64,000 nucleotides of DNA from Sinisalibacter lacisalsi (GTDB taxonomy: Bacteria > Pseudomonadota > Alphaproteobacteria > Rhodobacterales > Rhodobacteraceae): assembly GCF_014640115.1 (NCBI RefSeq), contig NZ_BMGI01000005.1:124001-188000 (forward strand). The letters are read 5' to 3'. Below, in pieces: positions 16,144 through 24,683 of this stretch. Positions within the stretch are counted from its first letter, which is position 1. Every line of letters starts with the position of its first letter. The position numbers were made by a program, and so were the translations under genes. The notes beneath the pieces were generated by a model. That model did not search any database and was not told where the DNA came from. It saw only the letters and a program-made list of their open reading frames with translations.

Positions 16144-18675
16144 ATGCCCGTCGTCGTTGTCGAAAGCCCGGCCAAAGCCAAGACGATCAACAAGTATCTC
16201 GGTTCCGACTACACGGTTCTGGCCTCCTACGGGCATGTGCGCGACCTGCCGCCGAAGGACGGATCGGTCGATCCCGATCACGGTTTCGAGATGACGTGGG
16301 AAGTCGGGGCCGACAGCAAGAAGCACATCAAGGCCATCGCGGACGCGCTCGCCAAGGACAACGCGCTCATTCTCGCCACCGACCCCGACCGCGAGGGCGA
16401 GGCGATCTCCTGGCACCTCGAGGAAACCCTGCGCAAGCGCCGGGCGATCAAGAAGGACACACCGGTTTCCCGCGTGGTGTTCAACGCGATCACCAAGGCG
16501 GCGGTGACGCAGGCGATGCAGAACCCCCGCGAGGTCGACCAGCCGCTTGTTGATGCCTACCTCGCGCGCCGCGCGCTCGACTACCTCGTCGGCTTCAACC
16601 TTTCGCCGGTGCTCTGGCGCAAGCTGCCCGGGGCGCGCTCGGCCGGCCGGGTGCAATCGGTCTGCCTGCGGCTGATCGTGGAACGCGAGATGGAGATCGA
16701 GGCCTTCAAGGCGCGCGAATACTGGTCGGTCACCGCCGAGCTGGAAACCCCGCGCGGGCAAGCCTATTCCGCCCGCCTCGTCAGCCTCGGCGGCAAGAAG
16801 CTCGACCGATTCGACATTCCGAACGAGACCGAGGCGAGCCTCGCGGTGCAGGCGGTGACCTCGCGCGATCTCGTGGTGCAGTCGGTCGAGGCCAAGCCCG
16901 CCAGCCGCAACCCCTCCGCCCCGTTCATGACCTCGACGCTGCAGCAGGAGGCCAGCCGCAAGTTCGGCTTCGGCGCGCGCCAGACCATGAGCACCGCGCA
17001 GCGGCTCTACGAGGCGGGCTACATCACCTACATGCGGACCGACGGGATCGACATGGCGCCGGAGGCCATCGAGGCCGCACGCGCCGAGATCGAGACCCGC
17101 TACGGCGCCAACTACGTGCCCGGCAGCCCCCGGATCTACAAGAACAAGGCCAAGAACGCGCAGGAAGCGCACGAGTGCATCCGGCCGACCGACATGAGCC
17201 TCGACGCCTCCGCCCTCGGGCGGCTCGAAGCCGACCAGCGCAAGCTCTACGACCTGATCTGGAAGCGCACGCTGGCCTGCCAGATGGAGGGCGCGCGGCT
17301 CGAGCGCACCACGGTGGAGATCGGCAGCGCCGACGGCCAGGTGGGCCTGCGCGCCACCGGGCAGGTGGTTCTGTTCGACGGCTTCCTCAAGGTCTATGAG
17401 GAGGGCCGCGACGACGTGCTCGCCGAGGAGGACGACGACAAGCGCCTGCCGCAGATTGCGCAGGGCGAAGCCGCGCCCAAGCGCGCCGTGACGCCCGAGC
17501 AGCACCACACCCAGCCGCCGCCGCGCTACACCGAGGCAAGCCTGGTGAAGCGGATGGAAGAGCTTGGCATCGGCCGGCCCTCGACCTATGCCAGCATCGT
17601 CACCACGATCCAGGAGCGCGAATACGTCCGCAAGGACAAGAACCGCCTGATCCCGGAAGACAAGGGCCGGATCGTCACCATCTTCCTGCTCAACTTCTTC
17701 CGCAAATACGTTGGCTACGAGTTCACCGCTCATCTCGAGGAGGAGCTCGACGAGATCTCGGCCGGTGATCTCGATTACCGCGAAGTGCTGGCGCGGTTCT
17801 GGCGCGATTTCTCCGCCGCGATCGCCGAAACCAGCGAATTGCGCATCTCGGAGGTGCTCGACAAACTCGACGCCGCGCTCGCGCCGCAGCTCTACCCCGA
17901 GCGCGAAGACGGCTCGGACCCGCGCGCCTGCCCGCTTTGCGGCGACGGCAAGCTGCACCTGAAAACCTCGCGCTCCGGCGGCTTCGTCGGCTGTTCGAAC
18001 TATCCCGAATGCCGCTACACCCGCCCGATCGGCGGCGGCGAGGACGGCAACGGCGGCGACCGGGTGCTTGGCGTCGACAACGGCGACGAGATCTCGTTGC
18101 GCTCGGGCCGCTTCGGCCCCTACGTGCAGCGCGGCGAGGCGACCGAGGACAACAAGAAGCCGCCGCGCGCCAGCCTGCCCAAGGGCTGGAGCGCCGATGC
18201 GATGGACCTCGAAAAGGCGCTGATGCTGCTCAGCCTGCCGCGCGAAGTGGGCAAGCACCCCGAAGACGGCCAGCCGATCAGCGCCAATTTCGGCCGCTTC
18301 GGCCCCTACCTGATGCACCAGAAGCCCGACGAGGCCAAGCCGGTCTATGCCAACCTGAAAGATCCCGACGATGTGTTCGAGATCGGCATGAACCGGGCGG
18401 TGGAACTGATCGACCACAAGCGCGCCAATCCCGGGCGCGGGCGCGGTGCGGCGGCCAAGCCCCTGCGCGAACTCGGCGAGCACCCCGAAAAAGGCAGCGC
18501 GATCAACGTGATGGAAGGCCGCTACGGGCCTTACGTCAAGTGGGAGAAGGTCAACGCCACGCTGCCCAAGGATGTTGATCCTCAATCGGTGACGCTGGAG
18601 CAGGCGGTGGCGCTGATCGACGAAAAGGCGGCGAAGGGCGGCAAGAAGGCCCCCGCGCGCAAGAAGAAGGCCTGA
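16144..18675 (+). CDS. topA: DNA topoisomerase I
   Basis: Type IA topoisomerase that relaxes negative supercoils. The 843-residue product begins with the Toprim motif VVVESPAKAKTINKYLG, has the metal site DPDREGEAISWH, and the active-site tyrosine in ITYMRTDGIDM (about residue 297). A C4 zinc ribbon CPLCGDG...CSNYPEC lies near residue 600. Two or three further C-terminal repeats (RSGRFGPYVQ, NFGRFGPYLMHQ, MEGRYGPYVKWE) and a Lys-rich tail ending KKAPARKKKA follow, as is usual for alphaproteobacteria. AAAGGAAG precedes the ATG. Confidence 0.97.
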   Translation: MPVVVVESPAKAKTINKYLGSDYTVLASYGHVRDLPPKDGSVDPDHGFEMTWEVGADSKKHIKAIADALAKDNALILATDPDREGEAISWHLEETLRKRRAIKKDTPVSRVVFNAITKAAVTQAMQNPREVDQPLVDAYLARRALDYLVGFNLSPVLWRKLPGARSAGRVQSVCLRLIVEREMEIEAFKAREYWSVTAELETPRGQAYSARLVSLGGKKLDRFDIPNETEASLAVQAVTSRDLVVQSVEAKPASRNPSAPFMTSTLQQEASRKFGFGARQTMSTAQRLYEAGYITYMRTDGIDMAPEAIEAARAEIETRYGANYVPGSPRIYKNKAKNAQEAHECIRPTDMSLDASALGRLEADQRKLYDLIWKRTLACQMEGARLERTTVEIGSADGQVGLRATGQVVLFDGFLKVYEEGRDDVLAEEDDDKRLPQIAQGEAAPKRAVTPEQHHTQPPPRYTEASLVKRMEELGIGRPSTYASIVTTIQEREYVRKDKNRLIPEDKGRIVTIFLLNFFRKYVGYEFTAHLEEELDEISAGDLDYREVLARFWRDFSAAIAETSELRISEVLDKLDAALAPQLYPEREDGSDPRACPLCGDGKLHLKTSRSGGFVGCSNYPECRYTRPIGGGEDGNGGDRVLGVDNGDEISLRSGRFGPYVQRGEATEDNKKPPRASLPKGWSADAMDLEKALMLLSLPREVGKHPEDGQPISANFGRFGPYLMHQKPDEAKPVYANLKDPDDVFEIGMNRAVELIDHKRANPGRGRGAAAKPLRELGEHPEKGSAINVMEGRYGPYVKWEKVNATLPKDVDPQSVTLEQAVALIDEKAAKGGKKAPARKKKA

Positions 18676-18697
18676 GCCGCCCCTCGGCGAGGCCGCT

Positions 18698-20557
18698 TCA
18701 AAAGAACTGCCGAAGCTCCGGGGTTCGGGCGAGGAAATCGCCCAGCCCCTCCCACCAGCCGGGGGTTTGTTCGCGTTTGCCCTTCTTCGCCGTCTCTTCC
18801 ACCATGTCGTGAAGACGCTCCGCCACCGCGCGGTCGAGGAAGACGAAGCCGTTCTCGGTATCGTGCAGGAAGCTGCGGATGTTGAGGTTGGTCGACGCCA
18901 CGATCGCCGCGCGCCGGTCGACCACGAAAATCTTGGTGTGCAGCAGCCGGTTCTCGGGGGTGTAGACGCGCATGTCGAAAAGCTCGGCGCGGCGTTGGAA
19001 GTAATTGGTGTTGAGACCGTTCACGAAAACCGCCGGCGGCTCGCCGCCCACCTCGCGGGTGATCAGCCGCACCCGCACCCCGCGCCCCGCGGCGCGCGCG
19101 AGCGCGGCGTCGATCGCGGGGGTGGGATAGGTGAAGGGCGAGATCGAGACGATCTCGGAGCGCGCCGCGTCGATCAGGTCGACGTAGAGCGCCTCCTGGG
19201 TCTGGGCGTCGGCCCAGGGCAGCGAGAGGAAATGGCGCACCAGCCCCTCGCGCGGCGCGTCGGACCGAACGACCTCGCCCGCAACCTGGGCCGCGCTGAG
19301 CGAGCCCCGCCGGTCCCGGTGCCAGAACTTGCCGAACTGGGAGATGACATCGCCGACCACCGCGCGGTCGAGCAGCGCGATCTCGAAATCCTCGTAGGGC
19401 GAGAAGAAGGCGAAGATGTTGTCGAGCCCGCGGGCGTTTTCGTAATCGTGCAGGAACGGCCGGGTCGGCCGGTTGGTCAACTCCGGCAGAAAGAACATGT
19501 CGTGCAGGTTGCGCCCCCCGACGATGGCGAAATCGTGCCCCGGCTCTTCGGCGATGGCAGCGAAGAGCTTCACGTGGTTGGAGCGCTGGTAGCGATCAAG
19601 CAACGTGCCGCCGGACGCGATCGGTCCCTCGGGCTCCCAGCGGTAATACTGGATCTGCACGTTGGGGTGCTGGTAGGCAAGCGCCTCGATCAGCCGCCGG
19701 TCCTTGCCGAACATCAAGCCGTTGGAGACCATCAGGCGCACCTTGGTGCCACGCGCAGCGTGGAAGGCGAGCGCGCGCGCGAGCAGGTAGCCCGAAAGAT
19801 CGGCGCGGATGTGCAGGGTGGATACCACGATCTGCTCGAACCGGGGCGCGCGCGAGAAATCGAGCGGCATGTCGGGATCGCCGCTGGCGAGGCGCGCGCG
19901 CGAGATCGGCGCGCCGGTGAGCCGTTCGAGCCGGATCGCGAGGGCCTCGATCTCGTCGCCGAGCAGCCGGGTTTCGCCGGTGGGGCGCGCGCAGGTCAGC
20001 GACAGCGGGCGCGCCGCGAAGAAGGCGCGCGCCAGAGGGTCGAGCGCCTCGTCGGGCGGGCGGATGCAGGTATCGCTACGCAGGTCGCGCCGGACGTTGA
20101 CCGGGTCGGCCCGGTCTTCGGCCACGAGCGCGAGGCTGTGGCCGGCCCAGTCGAGCCGGCAGGCGCCGGTTTCGGGCGGCAGAACGATCCGGGGCATCAC
20201 CTCGCCGTGGCGCCCAGGCAGGGTGAAGCGGCGCTCGGCGCCGGGCCGCAGGTAGAGGCCGGGCAAGGCCCCGGTGACGAGCCGCGCCGGGCCATCGCAG
20301 GAGAGCCGCGCGCCGGTGGCCGCGGGCAGCGACGAGGCAAGCGTGATCCGGGTTTCCGCCGCGCCGTGGCGGGGGAAATCGAACCGCGCATCGGCGCGAT
20401 CCGGCCCGGCGGCGGAGAGGTAGATGGTGGCCTCGAGCAATGCCCCGCCCGGATCGGGCCCGCGCGGCGGTGTGACCACCGGCACCGCGCAGGCGGCAAG
20501 CACCGCCAGCCCGGCCAATGCGGCAAGCGCGCGCGCCCTGATCGTCACCCGATTCAC
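18698..20557 (-). CDS. Phospholipase D-like lipoprotein (cardiolipin synthase-like)
   Basis: A protein of about 619 residues with two phospholipase D half-sites. The C-terminal HKD motif is canonical (HTKIFVVDRRAAIVASTNLN); the first is HVKLFAAIAEEPGHDFAIVGGRN, with the expected H-K-D spacing lengthened. The N-terminus ends in a lipobox (LAVLAACA), so the mature enzyme is likely a lipoprotein. Family members hydrolyse or transfer phosphatidyl groups. I place the start at the GTG reading VNRVTIRAR, giving a 23-residue signal; GTG codons at 20545 and 20587 are also possible. It lies 86 bases after the gentisate operon on the same strand but has no obvious pathway link. Confidence 0.75.
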   Translation of the reverse strand: MNRVTIRARALAALAGLAVLAACAVPVVTPPRGPDPGGALLEATIYLSAAGPDRADARFDFPRHGAAETRITLASSLPAATGARLSCDGPARLVTGALPGLYLRPGAERRFTLPGRHGEVMPRIVLPPETGACRLDWAGHSLALVAEDRADPVNVRRDLRSDTCIRPPDEALDPLARAFFAARPLSLTCARPTGETRLLGDEIEALAIRLERLTGAPISRARLASGDPDMPLDFSRAPRFEQIVVSTLHIRADLSGYLLARALAFHAARGTKVRLMVSNGLMFGKDRRLIEALAYQHPNVQIQYYRWEPEGPIASGGTLLDRYQRSNHVKLFAAIAEEPGHDFAIVGGRNLHDMFFLPELTNRPTRPFLHDYENARGLDNIFAFFSPYEDFEIALLDRAVVGDVISQFGKFWHRDRRGSLSAAQVAGEVVRSDAPREGLVRHFLSLPWADAQTQEALYVDLIDAARSEIVSISPFTYPTPAIDAALARAAGRGVRVRLITREVGGEPPAVFVNGLNTNYFQRRAELFDMRVYTPENRLLHTKIFVVDRRAAIVASTNLNIRSFLHDTENGFVFLDRAVAERLHDMVEETAKKGKREQTPGWWEGLGDFLARTPELRQFF

Positions 20558-20643
20558 CCGAACCCCCGCACCTTGCCACACGTCCACCTGGCCCCGAAGC
20601 TAGACCGCCCCGACAGGCAGCACAAGACGCGCCGCGGCGGGCC

Positions 20644-21858
20644 TCAACGCGTCGCCAGCGTCTCGGTCGACACCGCGCCGTCGAGCCCGTTCGAGCCGTA
20701 GACCCAGGACAGGATGTCATACCAGTCTTCCGGCCGCTTGTTCGACATGATCTGGTTGCGCAGCTCGGCATGGGCGCCGGCGGGGTGGTAGATGTGATCG
20801 CCGATCTCGCGGCTTTGCAGCTGGATCCGCGCCGTGCGGGCGCGGCGCATCTTCTGGTAATCGTTTAGCTTTTTCTCGGCGTCGCCAAGGCCCTCAGCCA
20901 TCACGTGGGCCAGCGCCACGGCATCCTCCATCGCCATGCAGGCGCCTTGCGCGAAATACTGCAATTGCGGGTGCGCCGCGTCACCGAGCACCGCCACCCT
21001 GCCATCCACCCAGTTGTCGGCGGGGTCGCGGTCGCACAGCACCCAGCGTTTCCAGTTCTCGCCCCGGTCGATGATCTGGCGGGCGACGGGGGCGACGTGT
21101 TCGAAGCCCTTGCGCACCTCGTCATGACTGACCGGCACGCCGTTCTCGGGTGACGGCGCGTTGTTGTGGTAGGTGACCACGAGGTTGAACACCTTCCAGC
21201 CCGAAAGCGGGTAATGCACGATGTGGCATTTAGGCCCGGCCCAGAGGGTGGCGGCGTTCCAGCGCAGATCCTCGGGCATGTCCTCGGTGGGGATCACCGA
21301 ACGGTAGGTGGTGTGACCCGACACCCGCGGGGCACCGTCGCCGATCACCTTGCGGCGCACGTTCGACCACAGCCCGTCGGCGCCGATCATGACGCTGCCG
21401 GTCACCCTGTCGCCATCCGCAAGGATCGCGGTGGCGCTCTTTTCGTCCTGGTCGTAGTCCACCACTTCCGCCGAAGTGCGCAGCTCCACCAGCGGCTCCG
21501 CCTCGCAGGCGCGCAGGAAGACGCCGTGCAGATCGCCCCGATGCACCACGGCGTAAGGGTTGCCGAAACGGGCGCGGAAATCGTCGCCGAGCGGGATGCG
21601 GGTGATCTCGTGGCCCTCGATCGCATCCATCAGGCGCAGGTTGTCGATATAGACCGCCATCTCGCGCGCCGCGTCGCCGACGCCGAGGTAGTCGAAAGCG
21701 TGGAAGGCGTTGGGGCCAAGCTGGATGCCGGCGCCGATCTCGCCCAGCCGGCCGGCCTTTTCCAGCACGATGGACGCCACGCCCTTCTGCGCGAGCCCGA
21801 TGGCGGTGGCGAGGCCGCCGATGCCGCCGCCGGCGATGATGATGCGATCTTGTGCCAT
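20644..21858 (-). CDS. 3-hydroxybenzoate 6-monooxygenase
   Basis: A 404-residue group A flavoprotein hydroxylase. The FAD/NADH motifs are IIIAGGGIGGLATAIGLAQ at the N-terminus, the DG motif GADGLWSNVRRKVIG, and GDAAHPQLQYFAQGACMAMED. The size and the QYFAQGAC form match 3-hydroxybenzoate 6-hydroxylases (NagX/XlnD type), which make gentisate. This fits the two genes upstream, which open and cleave gentisate. GAAGGAG precedes the ATG. The gene is separated from the hydrolase gene by a 97-base spacer filled with multi-hairpin repeat copy C. Specificity for 3-hydroxybenzoate rather than salicylate is inferred from similarity and context. Confidence 0.85.
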   Translation of the reverse strand: MAQDRIIIAGGGIGGLATAIGLAQKGVASIVLEKAGRLGEIGAGIQLGPNAFHAFDYLGVGDAAREMAVYIDNLRLMDAIEGHEITRIPLGDDFRARFGNPYAVVHRGDLHGVFLRACEAEPLVELRTSAEVVDYDQDEKSATAILADGDRVTGSVMIGADGLWSNVRRKVIGDGAPRVSGHTTYRSVIPTEDMPEDLRWNAATLWAGPKCHIVHYPLSGWKVFNLVVTYHNNAPSPENGVPVSHDEVRKGFEHVAPVARQIIDRGENWKRWVLCDRDPADNWVDGRVAVLGDAAHPQLQYFAQGACMAMEDAVALAHVMAEGLGDAEKKLNDYQKMRRARTARIQLQSREIGDHIYHPAGAHAELRNQIMSNKRPEDWYDILSWVYGSNGLDGAVSTETLATR

Positions 21859-21880
21859 GCGTAGTCTCCTTCTCGGGGCC

Positions 21881-21946
21881 GTTTTCCGTACGGAAAACGC
21901 TTCGGATCCCGGACGGGATCCGTTGCGGAAATCGTCCGATTTCCGC
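21881..21946. repeat. Intergenic multi-hairpin repeat, copy C
   Basis: Three perfect inverted repeats follow one another in the spacer between the hydroxylase and hydrolase genes: an 18-base palindrome built on GTTTTCCGT/ACGGAAAAC (21881-21898), CGGATCCCG/CGGGATCCG (21903-21922) and GCGGAAATCG/CGATTTCCGC (21925-21946). The last arm matches copies A and B. Being inside an operon, it may set transcript stability or partial termination. Confidence 0.85.
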
Positions 21947-21955
21947 CCGGTGCCG

Positions 21956-22654
21956 TTATTCCGCCGTGCCGACGGTGAGCGAGATCGGGGCGAGCCCGTC
22001 GATGCCGCCGGTGATCTCGTCGCCGGCCACCACAGGGCCGACGCCCGCGGGCGTGCCGGTCATGATCACGTCGCCGGGGCGCAGGTGGTAGTATTTCGAC
22101 AGGTCCACCACGATCTCGGCGCAGCCATGGATCAGGTCGGAGAGCAGCGCGTCCTGCTTCACCTCGCCATTGACCGCGAGGTGAATGCGCTGCGGGCCGA
22201 TCTCGCCGATCTCCTCCGCCCTGGTGAGGTCTGCGAAGACCGCCGAGCCCTCGACGTCCTTGCCGGTGTCCCACGGCCTGCCCTTCTCGCGGGCGGCGAG
22301 TTGCAGATCGCGCCGGGTCATGTCGAGCGCCGCGCCATAGGCGTAGATCGCGGCTTGCGCCTGGTCCATCGTGGCGCGGAACACCGGCGCGCCGATCACC
22401 AGCGCAAGTTCCATCTCGTAGTGGAAATTCTCCGTGCCCGGCGGATAGGGCAGCGTGGCGCCGCTCGCCAGCGTGTGCTGCGCCGACTTGGTGAAGTAGA
22501 ACGGCGCCTCGCGGTCCACCTCCACGCCCATCTCGGCGGCATGGGCGGCGTAATTGCGCCCGACGCAGAAGATGCGCACCACGGGGTAGCCCGCCGCCGC
22601 GCCCTTCACCGGGATCACGGGAGTTTCGGGGATCGGGAAGAGAGTATCGGTCAT
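21956..22654 (-). CDS. Fumarylpyruvate hydrolase (FAH family)
   Basis: A 232-residue member of the fumarylacetoacetate hydrolase fold. It shows VGRNYAAHAAEMG, the metal-binding glutamates in NFHYEMELALVIG, and the C-terminal TGTPAGVGPVVAGD loop. In the gentisate pathway this enzyme splits fumarylpyruvate into fumarate and pyruvate. The ATG overlaps the stop of the dioxygenase gene by four bases, so the two are translationally coupled. No maleylpyruvate isomerase gene is in the window. Confidence 0.88.
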   Translation of the reverse strand: MTDTLFPIPETPVIPVKGAAAGYPVVRIFCVGRNYAAHAAEMGVEVDREAPFYFTKSAQHTLASGATLPYPPGTENFHYEMELALVIGAPVFRATMDQAQAAIYAYGAALDMTRRDLQLAAREKGRPWDTGKDVEGSAVFADLTRAEEIGEIGPQRIHLAVNGEVKQDALLSDLIHGCAEIVVDLSKYYHLRPGDVIMTGTPAGVGPVVAGDEITGGIDGLAPISLTVGTAE

Positions 22655-23682
22655 CGTGCGCGTTCCTCGTAGTAGCCTAGTTTGTCCTGCAGCGGCCGGT
22701 CATGGACCCGGACGAGGAAGCATTCCTCCTCGGCCTCGAAGGCGATCCGGGCGAACACCGGCGCGCTGAACGTGTCTTTCGGGCCGAAGGCGAAGCTTTC
22801 GCCGTCGATCTGCGCCCGGCCCCGGCCCTTGACCACGTGGTAGGCAGCCGAGGACGAGCGCAGGGGGGGGGCGTCCTTCGCGCCCGCCGCGATCATCATC
22901 GCGGTGAAGCCCATCGTCGGCAGCACGTCGTCGCCGGTTTCGGGGTTGACGTAATCGAGCTCGATCGGCCCGTCGGTATAGCGCGCCATCTCGCGCAGCG
23001 CCGCCTCGGTGCGGCCCCAGGGGTAGCGCATCATCGGGTAGCGGCGCGGGCCGCGCCCCGGCCGGCGGCTCGGGGCGAGGCCGGCGGAAAGGTATTCCAC
23101 CTGGCTCGCGTCGGGCCGGTTGCGCTGGGCCTGTAGCGGGCCTTCCTTGGCATAGGAGCCTTCGAGATAGACGAAGAGCGGCAGGTCGAGCGCATCGAGC
23201 CAGACCACGGGCTCCTCGCCCTCGTGGCCGTGATCGTGCCATTCGCCGCCCGGCGTGAGCACGAGGTCGCCCTCCTCCATCGGCAGCTTTTCCCCGTCGA
23301 CGACGGTGAAGCCGCCCTTGCCCTCGACGACGATGCGCACGGCGGAAGGCGTGTGGACATGGGCGGGCGCGGTCTCGCCCGGTAGCAGCAGTTGCAGCCC
23401 GAGGTAGATCGAGGCGGTGGCCTGCATCGCCCCGGCCCCGCGCCCCGGATCGGACAGCACCAGCACCCGGCGCTCGGCCTTTTCCACCGGCGTGAGTTCG
23501 CCCGCGCGCAGGAGCAGCGGGCGGATCGCCTCGTAGTTCCAGTAGCCCGGACGGGTCACCGGCCTCGGCGCGTCATGCGGCAGCACGTTGCGCATCATCG
23601 GCCAGAGCGGCGCCACCCCCGCCTCCGTCATCGCGTCGCGATAATCCTGCGGCAGGTCTTCGAGCGTTCCCAGCTGGGTCAT
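22651..23682 (-). CDS. Gentisate 1,2-dioxygenase
   Basis: A 343-residue bicupin ring-cleavage dioxygenase that converts gentisate to maleylpyruvate with Fe(II) and oxygen. The first cupin holds the iron ligands in APAHVHTPSAVRIVVEGKG and GGEWHDHGHEG; the second cupin is at AYHVVKGRGRAQIDGESF. The start MTQLGTLEDL at 23682 is 34 bases from the promoter -10. An eight-base C run on the coding strand lies inside the gene (22863-22870, encoding APP). First gene of the gentisate operon and divergent from marR. Confidence 0.93.
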   Translation of the reverse strand: MTQLGTLEDLPQDYRDAMTEAGVAPLWPMMRNVLPHDAPRPVTRPGYWNYEAIRPLLLRAGELTPVEKAERRVLVLSDPGRGAGAMQATASIYLGLQLLLPGETAPAHVHTPSAVRIVVEGKGGFTVVDGEKLPMEEGDLVLTPGGEWHDHGHEGEEPVVWLDALDLPLFVYLEGSYAKEGPLQAQRNRPDASQVEYLSAGLAPSRRPGRGPRRYPMMRYPWGRTEAALREMARYTDGPIELDYVNPETGDDVLPTMGFTAMMIAAGAKDAPPLRSSSAAYHVVKGRGRAQIDGESFAFGPKDTFSAPVFARIAFEAEEECFLVRVHDRPLQDKLGYYEERAR

Positions 23683-23715
23683 GGCATTCTCCCTCTCCCC
23701 CGAGTCGTTTTGGTG

Positions 23716-23744
23716 TGTATACGTATGATACGTATACTTGTCAA
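23716..23744 (-). promoter_or_regulatory. Sigma70 promoter of the gentisate operon
   Basis: On the minus strand the -35 is a perfect TTGACA (23739-23744), followed by exactly 17 bases and a -10 of TATACA (23716-23721). The start of transcription would fall about 27 bases before the dioxygenase ATG. The palindromic operator covers the spacer and the -10. A weaker plus-strand promoter, TTGTCA (23738-23743) - 17 bases - TAGTCT (23761-23766), could serve marR. Confidence 0.8.
23717..23737. promoter_or_regulatory. MarR-type operator
   Basis: A perfect inverted repeat with ten-base arms, GTATACGTAT and ATACGTATAC, around a central G at 23727. Size and symmetry fit a MarR dimer. It overlaps the -10 and spacer of the gentisate promoter and abuts the -35 of the possible marR promoter, so one bound dimer could repress both directions until an aromatic ligand releases it. 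Confidence 0.8.
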
Positions 23745-23785
23745 ATCCATCCCGCGTCGCTAGTCTGACCGTGAAGGAGACCGGG

Positions 23786-24250
23786 ATGAACGAAATCCAC
23801 CGCATGGCGGGGCACCAGATCCGCCGGCTCAACCAGATCAGCCAGGCACTGTTCCGCGAGCGGATGGCTGCGGCGGGGGTGGAGCTGACGCCGGTGCAAT
23901 ACGCCGCGCTGGCCACGCTGGCCGAGCGCCCCGGGCTCGACCAGGCCAGCCTCGCCGCCGATATCGCCTATGACAAGGTCACCATCGGCGGCGTCATCGA
24001 CCGGCTCGCCGCCAAGGGGCTCGTCGACCGCCGCCCCTCGCCCACCGACCGCCGTGCCAAGGCGCTGAGCCTCACGCCCGAGGGCACGGCGCTGCTCGTC
24101 CGCGTGCGGCCCGTCGTCTGGGCGCTGCAGGACGATATTCTCGGCGGGCTTTCGCAGGATGAGCGGAGCTGTTTTCTCGGCCTGCTCGCGCGCCTGACCG
24201 GGGCCGTCGACGCTAACGGCACCGACGCGGACGCGGCCGTCATGAAATAG
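23786..24250 (+). CDS. MarR family transcriptional regulator of the gentisate operon
   Basis: A 154-residue winged-helix repressor. The DNA-binding part reads LTPVQYAALATLAERPGLDQASLAADIAYDKVTIGGVIDRLAAKGLV, with the wing DRRPSPTDRRAKALSLT containing the family D-x-R-x-K signature. MarR proteins bind palindromes as dimers and release DNA when bound to aromatic acids. Divergent from the dioxygenase gene across 103 bases that hold a perfect 21-base palindrome, so regulation of the gentisate operon and itself is likely. GAAGGAG precedes the ATG. Confidence 0.9.
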   Translation: MNEIHRMAGHQIRRLNQISQALFRERMAAAGVELTPVQYAALATLAERPGLDQASLAADIAYDKVTIGGVIDRLAAKGLVDRRPSPTDRRAKALSLTPEGTALLVRVRPVVWALQDDILGGLSQDERSCFLGLLARLTGAVDANGTDADAAVMK

Positions 24251-24291
24251 GCGGTCTTTCGCCGCTCGCGCGAGGTTATCAAAAACTCATT

Positions 24292-24305
24292 CTGATTCAG
24301 ATCAA
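24292..24305 (+). promoter_or_regulatory. FNR-like box upstream of the V-ATPase F paralogue
   Basis: CTGAT-TCAG-ATCAA matches the FNR/FnrL consensus TTGAT-N4-ATCAA at nine of ten defined positions. It lies 66 bases before the ATG at 24371 and would suit oxygen-responsive control. Confidence 0.5.
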
Positions 24306-24370
24306 GGCGCCCTTACCCTGCGTCACCCAGTATCGGTCCAAGGCAACCGCGAGATCTTGCGGAGGACAGC

Positions 24371-24676
24371 ATGCACGACGTGATCTTCATCGGACGCCGC
24401 CGCGATGCAGCGCAGTATCGCGCCGCCGGGATCGCAAGCTTCGCGCCGGCGCAGCAGCACCTCGTTGAACGTGTGCTTGCCGAGCGCAAGCGGTGCCGCA
24501 GGCTGGCGATGACGCCCGAAACCTTCGAAGCCCTGCCGCCCGGCCTGGCGCGCGAGTTGCGCGCGAGCGAATGGCCCCGGCTGGTGCTCGTCACCGCCGA
24601 CGACCGGCCGGGCTCGGCCCGCCGCCTGCCGCCGCACCTGCTGCCCACCGCGCCGCTGCCGCCGCTGATGGCCTGA
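24371..24676 (+). CDS. Orphan paralogue of V-type ATPase subunit F
   Basis: A 101-residue protein that aligns without gaps to the true V-ATPase subunit F in this window (43268-43564): by eye about 34 of the first 77 residues are identical, including MxxxxFIG, AA near residue 13, AGxxSFAP, LxMT, ALPxxLAR and the PxLxLV strand. Subunit F is the small Rossmann-like rotor/regulatory subunit of the central stalk. This copy is remote from the ATPase operon, has a Pro-rich C-terminus in place of the usual helix, and lies tail to tail with hypB seven bases away. GGAGGA precedes the ATG. It may be an alternative stalk/regulatory subunit or a repurposed domain; the function is not known. Confidence 0.65.
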   Translation: MHDVIFIGRRRDAAQYRAAGIASFAPAQQHLVERVLAERKRCRRLAMTPETFEALPPGLARELRASEWPRLVLVTADDRPGSARRLPPHLLPTAPLPPLMA

Positions 24677-24683
24677 ACCCGGT

